In this document: piece after piece, positions 58,890-64,000 of the stretch
Layout: each line of letters starts with the position of its first letter
How positions within the stretch are numbered: position 1 is the stretch's first letter
Assembly (NCBI GenBank): GCA_963797175.1
Contig: CAWCOL010000009.1
Coordinates: forward strand, 372,001-436,000
DNA length: 64,000 nucleotides
Direction: 5' to 3'
DNA from: DATLLN01 sp963797175
GTDB lineage: Bacteria > Actinomycetota > Thermoleophilia > Gaiellales > JAICJC01
Translations under genes and position numbers: made by a program
The notes under the pieces: generated by a model
Told to the model about the DNA's origin: nothing
Databases searched by the model: none
The model's input: only the letters and a program-made list of their open reading frames with translations

Positions 58890-60071
58890 TCAGAGCAGGG
58901 TCTCGCCCACGTGACCGCCGGCACGCGCGCCCGGCGGCACCGCCCAGATCCCGCTGCCGGTGTGCTCGAGGTACTCGCGCAGCTGGTCATGCGAGGCCAG
59001 CCGGGTCTGGATCGTGACGAACTGGCGGCGGGGATCGCGCTGGTAGGCGAGGAACATCAGGCCGGCGTCGGACTGGGTCAGCCCCGGGGCGATCCCGTCG
59101 TCGAAGTTGTAGCCGCGGCGCAGGATCCGCTCGCGCTGGCTGACGGCGCCGGTGCGCGGATTGGCGGCGCGGATGTGCGCGCCCTTCGGGATCGCCGAGG
59201 GGTCCACCGGGTCGTGCTCGGCCTGGCCGCCGAACGGCGCGCCGCTCGTCCGGCGCCGTCCCACGAACGACTCCTGCTCGCCGATCGGCGTGCGGTCCCA
59301 GGCCTCGACGCGGATGCGGACGCGGCGGCTGACCAGGTAGCTGCCGCCGTGCATCCAGTCCGTGCCGTCCGCGCGGTCGGCCCAGACGTTGGCGGCCATC
59401 AGCCCGGCGTCGGCGCTGTCCAGGTTCGCGGTGCCGTCCTTGAACCCCATCAGGTTGCGCGGCGTGCCGTTCCCCGGCCGGGAGAGGAACCCGGCCTGCG
59501 TCCAGCGCAGTCCGACCGTGCCCATCCCCAGCCGCGTCATGTTGCGCAGCGCGTGGAACGCGACCTGCGGGTCGTCGGCGCAGGCCTGCACGCAGAGGTC
59601 GCCGCCGGTGCGCTGCGGGTCGAGCGCGTCCCCGGGGAAAGCGGGCAGGTCGATCAGCGGCGCCGGGCGCCGGTGCTCGAGCCCCAGCCGCGAGAACAGC
59701 GACGGCCCGAAGCCGATGGTCAGCGTCAGCCGTGCGGGCGGCAGGCCGGCCGCCTCGCCGGTGTCCACCGGCGGCGTCCAGCTGCCGTGGGTGGCCCCCA
59801 GCTCGCGCCCGGCCGTGAGGATCCGCGCAGCGCGGCTCCAGGTGCGCAGGAGCTCCGCGAACTGCGAGCGGCCCGCGGACAGGTCGTAGGCCGCCATCCG
59901 CAGGTGCGCCTGCTGCGCCGTCACGATCCCGGCCTGGTGCTCGCCCTCGAAGGGGACCGTCGCCGCCGGCTCGGTGCTCGCGTCGAGGGCGAGCACGCCG
60001 CCTGCGGCGACGCCGCCGACGGCGCCGCCGGCCAGGGCCAGCAGGCCCCGCCGCGACAGCCGCGTGCTCAC
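58890..60071 (-). CDS. efeB: Dyp-type peroxidase EfeB
   Basis: 393 residues from GTG 60071. A Tat signal (STRLSRRGLLALAGG) leads into a Dyp-type peroxidase with GFKDGTANLDSAD (the conserved Asp) and a heme-binding region near the C terminus (LMFLAYQRDPRRQFVTIQ). EfeB acts outside the membrane with EfeUO in iron uptake, oxidising ferrous iron or acting on heme. It overlaps efeUO by four bases. Confidence 0.94.
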   Translation of the reverse strand: MSTRLSRRGLLALAGGAVGGVAAGGVLALDASTEPAATVPFEGEHQAGIVTAQQAHLRMAAYDLSAGRSQFAELLRTWSRAARILTAGRELGATHGSWTPPVDTGEAAGLPPARLTLTIGFGPSLFSRLGLEHRRPAPLIDLPAFPGDALDPQRTGGDLCVQACADDPQVAFHALRNMTRLGMGTVGLRWTQAGFLSRPGNGTPRNLMGFKDGTANLDSADAGLMAANVWADRADGTDWMHGGSYLVSRRVRIRVEAWDRTPIGEQESFVGRRRTSGAPFGGQAEHDPVDPSAIPKGAHIRAANPRTGAVSQRERILRRGYNFDDGIAPGLTQSDAGLMFLAYQRDPRRQFVTIQTRLASHDQLREYLEHTGSGIWAVPPGARAGGHVGETLL

Positions 60072-61993
60072 CCGGCCACCCGCGGGGCCACCTCGCTGAT
60101 CGGCTGCGCGAGCGCGTCCACGGCCTCCGACAGCGCCTTGGTGTCGGCCGGCGTCAGCGTCGAGTAGAGCACCCAGCCGTTGCCCGACCGGTACGGGGCG
60201 AGCGCGTGCTGCACCGCCTGGAACCGCCGGTCGATGGTCGAGACGAGCTGCGGGTCACTGGCCGAGAGCATCGGCGCGACCGCGTCCACCGCCGCCCGGG
60301 CGCCGTCCACGTTGGCCTCGAAGTCCCACAGGTCGGTGTGGCTGTAGCGATCCTCCTCGCCCGTGATCTTGGAGGCCGCGACTTCGTCCAGCAGGCTCTT
60401 GGCGCCGTTTGCGACCTGGGCCGGCTGAAGCGGCACGCTCTGCACCAGCCCCTGGAGCCGCAGCGTGTTCGCGAGCAGCCCGGCCGCCAGCGGCGCAGCC
60501 CCGTCCGTCGTGTTCTTCGCCCACAGCAGGTGCTCGATCTTGTGGAAGCCCTGCCAGCCCTTCGCCGGGACGTCGCCCGCACGGGCGTCGATCAGCGGAT
60601 CGAGGTTGCCGAAGCTCTCCGCGACCGGCTCGATCCGCTCGTAGGGCTCGCGCGCCGTCGGGTAGAGCCGCTTCGCCGCCGCCAGGTCACCGGCGTCCAT
60701 CGCCTCCTTGAAGGCCGTCACGCGGTTGACCAGCAGGGCCGACTGGGCGACGAGGAAGGCGCGGTACTGCTTGACCGCCAGCGTCGCCTGCTCGGACGCC
60801 TGCACCTGGCCGGAGCTGCCCACCTTGAGCGTCCCGTGCTCGCGGTCGGCGCCGGGGCACTGGGTGGTGAACGTCCCCGGCTCGAGCGACAGCGTGAACG
60901 ACCGGGTCAGCCCGTCGGCGACGTTCTCGACCTCGCCCAGGATGCGCTGGCCATCCACGATCTCGAACTCCGAGACCTTCTCCGCGCCGTCGTTCGTGAC
61001 CTGGAACGTCGTCGGCCCGGCGCCCAGCGTCAGCGCCGCGGGCATGCAGCCGGCGTCGGTCAGCGCGACCTTGACGGTGCGGCCGCCGGAGGACCCCGCC
61101 GACCCGGTGCCCGAGCCGCAGCCCGCCGCGAGCAGCGCCAGCACGACCACCAGCATCGTCGCCGCGGGGGCGGAGAGCGCGGCCCGAGCCGGCCTCCGCG
61201 CCGGCCACAGGATGAACGCCAGCATCGGCACGGCGTAGAGCAGCCAGACGGCCGCCTCACCCACCGTCGGCTGGGCCTGGATGCCGAGCATGCCGGTCAC
61301 CAGCGCCTGCATCACCGAGCCCGGGGCGATCGCCCAGGACAGGTCGACCGCCTCGGTCTGCAGCGAGTTGAGCCATCCGGCGTCGTGGGCGCTGTGCATC
61401 GCCGAGGACAGCAGGCCGGCGGCGACCAGCACCAGCACCACCCCCGTGATCCGGAAGAACCGCGCCAGGTTGAGCCGCAGGCCGCCCCGGTAGAGCAGCA
61501 CGCCCAGCACGCACGCGGCGGCGACGCCGAGCACGGCGCCGGTGCCCGTGGCGGCCGGCTTGCTCGACTCCTGGAACGCCGCGACCAGGAACACGGCCGT
61601 CTCCAGCCCCTCGCGGAGCACGGCGAAGAACGCCATGCCGACCAGCGCGATCGTCGAGCCGGCCGCCAGTGCCTGTGCCGCCTCGCTCTGGATCATGCTG
61701 CGCATCTGCGGGCCGCGGCGGCGGCACCAGACCGCCATGTACGTCACGGCGCCGGCGGCGATCACCGCGATCACGGTCTCGAACCGCTCCTGCTTGACCT
61801 GCGGCAACGCCTGGTCGGCGGCCTGCAGCCCGAGGCCGACGGCCAGGCACAACGCGACCGCCCCGGCCACGCCCAGCCACATCGAGCGCAGCGCGCCCGG
61901 CCGCCCCGAGCCGGCCAGGAACGCGGCGATGATGCCGACGATGAGGGAGGCCTCGACTCCCTCCCGGAGCCCGATCACGAACGCCGGGAGCAT
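60068..61993 (-). CDS. Iron permease EfeU fused to EfeO
   Basis: 641 residues. The first 270 are an FTR1-type permease with the iron motifs REGVEASL (residue 10) and REGLETAVF (near 125) and seven membrane segments. A hydrophobic stretch ending ALLAAGCGSG (near 295-305) looks like a former lipobox. It leads into a cupredoxin-like domain (TNDGAEKVSEFEI) and an EfeO M75/imelysin-type domain with HKIEHLLW. Usually these are two proteins, permease and periplasmic iron binder. A DtxR-type operator lies upstream. Confidence 0.92.
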   Translation of the reverse strand: MLPAFVIGLREGVEASLIVGIIAAFLAGSGRPGALRSMWLGVAGAVALCLAVGLGLQAADQALPQVKQERFETVIAVIAAGAVTYMAVWCRRRGPQMRSMIQSEAAQALAAGSTIALVGMAFFAVLREGLETAVFLVAAFQESSKPAATGTGAVLGVAAACVLGVLLYRGGLRLNLARFFRITGVVLVLVAAGLLSSAMHSAHDAGWLNSLQTEAVDLSWAIAPGSVMQALVTGMLGIQAQPTVGEAAVWLLYAVPMLAFILWPARRPARAALSAPAATMLVVVLALLAAGCGSGTGSAGSSGGRTVKVALTDAGCMPAALTLGAGPTTFQVTNDGAEKVSEFEIVDGQRILGEVENVADGLTRSFTLSLEPGTFTTQCPGADREHGTLKVGSSGQVQASEQATLAVKQYRAFLVAQSALLVNRVTAFKEAMDAGDLAAAKRLYPTAREPYERIEPVAESFGNLDPLIDARAGDVPAKGWQGFHKIEHLLWAKNTTDGAAPLAAGLLANTLRLQGLVQSVPLQPAQVANGAKSLLDEVAASKITGEEDRYSHTDLWDFEANVDGARAAVDAVAPMLSASDPQLVSTIDRRFQAVQHALAPYRSGNGWVLYSTLTPADTKALSEAVDALAQPISEVAPRVAG

Positions 61994-62162
61994 CCGTCAC
62001 CTCCTCGGGCCCGCCCGGTCGTTGTCGGCTGCCGCCGTGGCGAGCGGGCCACGGCGACAGCCGGCAGCGACCCGGCGGGGTTGGGCTGACGCTTGGGAGA
62101 ACGGCCTGTCGGCAATGCAACCTCCGGTGACCAAGGACGCATCGCGGCCGCTCCCACGAGGG

Positions 62163-62195
62163 CTTAGGGTGCCCTAAGACTTAGGGGAGCCTAAG
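62163..62195. promoter_or_regulatory. Twin DtxR/IdeR-like iron box
   Basis: Two 16-bp dyads 17 bp apart: CTTAGGGTGCCCTAAG (62163-62178, perfect) and CTTAGGGGAGCCTAAG (62180-62195). The TTAGG/CCTAA half-sites are those of DtxR/IdeR-type boxes, but the spacing inside each dyad (four bases) is shorter than the classical 19-bp box. The second dyad covers the -10 of the efeUO promoter, as expected for iron repression. Confidence 0.75.
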
Positions 62196-62216
62196 ACGGC
62201 TGCGCTCGGCTGTCAA
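62188..62216 (-). promoter_or_regulatory. Vegetative promoter of efeUO-efeB
   Basis: On the minus strand TTGACA (62216-62211), 17 bases, TAGGCT (62193-62188). The transcript would begin about 190 bp before the efeUO ATG, leaving a long leader. Confidence 0.7.
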
Positions 62217-62242
62217 GCGGGTACCGTCGATCACACGTGGGT

Positions 62243-63997
62243 CTACAGGCCGGCGGCCTGGCGGGCGAAGGCGAGCGGGCTGGTCGCTGTCAGGTCGATC
62301 GCCGGCTCGACGGTCGAGTACGACTGCACGTCGTCCTTGTAGACCGCCGTCGAGTTGAACTGCGCGAACCGGTCGACGCCGTCGGCCGGGCAGGTGCGCA
62401 TGTACTGCAGCCTGCCCCGCGCCGGGCGCCGGTTCGGCCCCTCGACGGCGGCGCCGACCAGCGCGGGCGGCGAGCCGTCCAGCGAGCCGATGATGTTCGC
62501 GACCTGGTGCTGCGGGCAGTTCGGGTAGGTGGTGCCGTCACCGATGATGAATGACGAGCCCCACGCGTTGGCGCCGAGGATGTTGCCCAGCCAGCGGGCG
62601 CCGTCGGAGGCGTACCGGCTGCCGTGGGTGAGCTGGTCGTACTCGCTCGCCATCACCGCCAGGCCGGCGCCGTGGCTGGTCGTGTCGTACTGCGCCCAGC
62701 CGAACCCGAATCCGAAGGGATCGTTCGCGCTCTGGGCGACCGCGCCGTCGAGCTGCTTGCCCATGTCCGCGATCAGGTCGCCCCGGCTGACGGCGAGGCC
62801 GGCCGGGTTGCCGCCGCGGTCGAGGGCGCGCACCAGCTCGTAGTGGGCGAAGCCGCTGACGTCGTAGAGGTTGAGCGTGTCCCGCGCGTCGTTGAGGCCG
62901 TCGATGTACGCACGGGCCCAGCGGGCCGCGGTGCGCAGGTAGACCGCGGCCGAGCGGTGGGGCAGGCCGGCCGGCGCCGGTCCGGCCTGGAGCGCGCGGG
63001 CCAGCTCGGTGGCGCCCAGCTCGAGGTCGTCGCGCCACTCGGTCTCGGGATAGAAGTCGTAGGGGATCGCCGTCAGCAGCTGCCCGGGATGCGTGTCGGC
63101 GAGGTCGAAGACGTGCTCGGCCGAGACCAGGCAGCGGTGGGCGAACGCGGGCCGGCTGGTGCGGAACACCTGGTAGCAGAGCGCCAGCGCGGCGCTCTCG
63201 CGGCCCGCCAGGTTGGGGCTGATCAGCGAGCCCGGGGGCCCGGCCCGGAACACCGGGCGGTTGCGCACGTAGCGGAACTGCGGATCGCTGCCGCCGTAGG
63301 TGTCGTCGTCCTGCGGGAGCCGCCAGATGTCGTGGTCGCCCAGGATGGCGTCGTTGCCGGTGCCGATGCCGACCTGGTAGTAGAGCGTCCGGCTGTGGTC
63401 GTCCCACATGCGCAGCAGCCACTGGGCGCCGAAGCGCGCCTCCGCCGTGAAGTCGGCGGGGCCGGCGGTCCGCCCCATCTGCGCTGGGAAGTCGCGCACG
63501 CCGGCCAGCAGCAGGGCGTCGGTGTACGTCGTCGTGTGGAGGAACTTGAGGTAGTCGCCCGCGTCCCACCAGCCGCCGGAGGCGTCGATCGTGCGGCCGA
63601 GCGGCTTCAGGTCGCCGGCGAACACGCCGTCGCCGTCCACCTTGGGCGTGCGGTACGTCATGGCCGTGCGGTCGTTGAGGTGGCCCGGCGCGGTGCGGAG
63701 GGGGGACGGGATGTAGTCCGGGCCGTCCCGCTGCACCTGGTAGAACGCGAGGGCGTTGGCCAGCGGGCGGCTGTCGATGGCGGCCCCCGAGCCGATCCGC
63801 ACCGGCACCGCCGCCGCGGCGGCAGGACCGGCCACCGAGATCGTATAGTCGCCGGGCGACGTCACGGCCGAGAGGTCGATCGGGTAGACGTCCGGGTAGG
63901 CGTCGCTCCACGCGCCCGAGGAGGCGCCGACGTCACCGCGCAGCACGGCATGCCCGGAGGCGTCGCGCAGGACGAAGCGCGCACCGTTCTCGGCCAC
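62243..63997 (-). CDS. Glycoside hydrolase family 9 protein (partial)
   Basis: 584 codons are visible; the frame is open to the right edge region and the true start may lie outside. An N-terminal cellulase Ig-like domain (about 1-70) is followed by a GH9 catalytic domain: GGWWDAGDYLKF with the catalytic Asp pair, EWRDDLELGATELARAL, and STVEPAIDLTATSPLAF with the terminal acid Glu. It hydrolyses beta-1,4 glucans or related chains. A signal peptide, if present, is beyond the window. It ends before the efe promoter. Confidence 0.88.
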   Translation of the reverse strand: MAENGARFVLRDASGHAVLRGDVGASSGAWSDAYPDVYPIDLSAVTSPGDYTISVAGPAAAAAVPVRIGSGAAIDSRPLANALAFYQVQRDGPDYIPSPLRTAPGHLNDRTAMTYRTPKVDGDGVFAGDLKPLGRTIDASGGWWDAGDYLKFLHTTTYTDALLLAGVRDFPAQMGRTAGPADFTAEARFGAQWLLRMWDDHSRTLYYQVGIGTGNDAILGDHDIWRLPQDDDTYGGSDPQFRYVRNRPVFRAGPPGSLISPNLAGRESAALALCYQVFRTSRPAFAHRCLVSAEHVFDLADTHPGQLLTAIPYDFYPETEWRDDLELGATELARALQAGPAPAGLPHRSAAVYLRTAARWARAYIDGLNDARDTLNLYDVSGFAHYELVRALDRGGNPAGLAVSRGDLIADMGKQLDGAVAQSANDPFGFGFGWAQYDTTSHGAGLAVMASEYDQLTHGSRYASDGARWLGNILGANAWGSSFIIGDGTTYPNCPQHQVANIIGSLDGSPPALVGAAVEGPNRRPARGRLQYMRTCPADGVDRFAQFNSTAVYKDDVQSYSTVEPAIDLTATSPLAFARQAAGL

Positions 63998-64000
63998 GGG

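Noticed and set aside
1..64000. tRNA, rRNA or riboswitch genes
   Set aside because: No cloverleaf, TTCGANTC arm or known riboswitch core was noticed on either strand; a covariance-model scan would be decisive.

Overview
The window is high-GC, densely packed bacterial DNA dominated by one almost complete flagellar and chemotaxis regulon, from about 3.7 kb to 50 kb. Reading-frame use, actinobacterial-style genes (Tat-exported EfeB, a DtxR/IdeR-type iron box, ECF sigma factor, standalone DD-carboxypeptidase) and the lack of outer-membrane ring genes flgA, flgH and flgI fit a motile monoderm of the Actinomycetota. The class Thermoleophilia (Solirubrobacterales-like) is my best guess. It is an inference from gene content, not a database match.

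Layout. At 1-3.5 kb, on the minus strand, lie a truncated membrane HAMP-GAF protein that ends at the start of a probable GGDEF domain and the E1 alpha and beta subunits of a 2-oxoacid dehydrogenase. At 3.7-29.7 kb, plus strand, come a TPR glycosyltransferase, flaG-fliD-fliS-fliT, flgB-flgC-fliE-fliF-fliG-fliH-fliI, cheW-cheB-cheR-cheA-cheC-cheD, fliM-fliY-cheY, fliJ, a lytic transglycosylase, fliK-flgD-orf-flgE-flbD, and motA-motB-fliL-fliN. At 30-30.8 kb, minus strand, is the motility sigma factor. At 31-38.3 kb, plus strand, is fliO-P-Q-R-flhB-flhA-flhF plus two small unknown genes. At 38.4-43.5 kb there are three flagellin genes, a CHAP-domain murein hydrolase and an ArsR-SRPBCC regulator. 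At 43.5-49 kb, minus strand, is flgF-flgG-flgJ-flgN-flgK-flgL-fliW-csrA-flagellin 3. At 49-50 kb are a FliK-like protein and an FlhB C-terminal paralogue. From 50 to 64 kb there are unrelated genes: isocitrate dehydrogenase, an ECF sigma pair, a cyclodeaminase-like protein, DD-carboxypeptidase, a threonine dehydratase-like enzyme, an FAD-linked oxidase, an allene-oxide-cyclase-like secreted protein, an iron-uptake efeUO-efeB operon with an FAD oxidoreductase, and a GH9 glycosidase cut by the right edge.

How it works together. The sigma factor at 29956-30822 probably reads a recurrent promoter seen before nearly every flagellar operon: T(A/C)AA, 15 bases, then G(C/A/T)CGAT(A/T)A. I find at least nine strong copies with almost fixed spacing. 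No FlgM-like anti-sigma gene was recognised. Instead the FliW-CsrA pair sits directly upstream of flagellin 3, as in post-transcriptional flagellin control.

Unusual features. (i) Dispersed palindromic elements occupy three convergent intergenic gaps. (ii) Five copies of a 10-bp motif, spaced 21-22 bp (two helical turns), lie upstream of the flgB promoter. (iii) Flagellins 1 and 2 are nearly identical, apart from an eight-base patch in which flagellin 1 resembles flagellin 3. (iv) Two wall hydrolases share an N-terminal leader. (v) Several sigma-28-type promoters sit so close to start codons that the mRNAs may be leaderless. (vi) Three conserved genes (E1 alpha, cheA, flgK) each carry a one-base frameshift, more likely sequence error than decay. 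No tRNA, rRNA, CRISPR or insertion sequence was seen.
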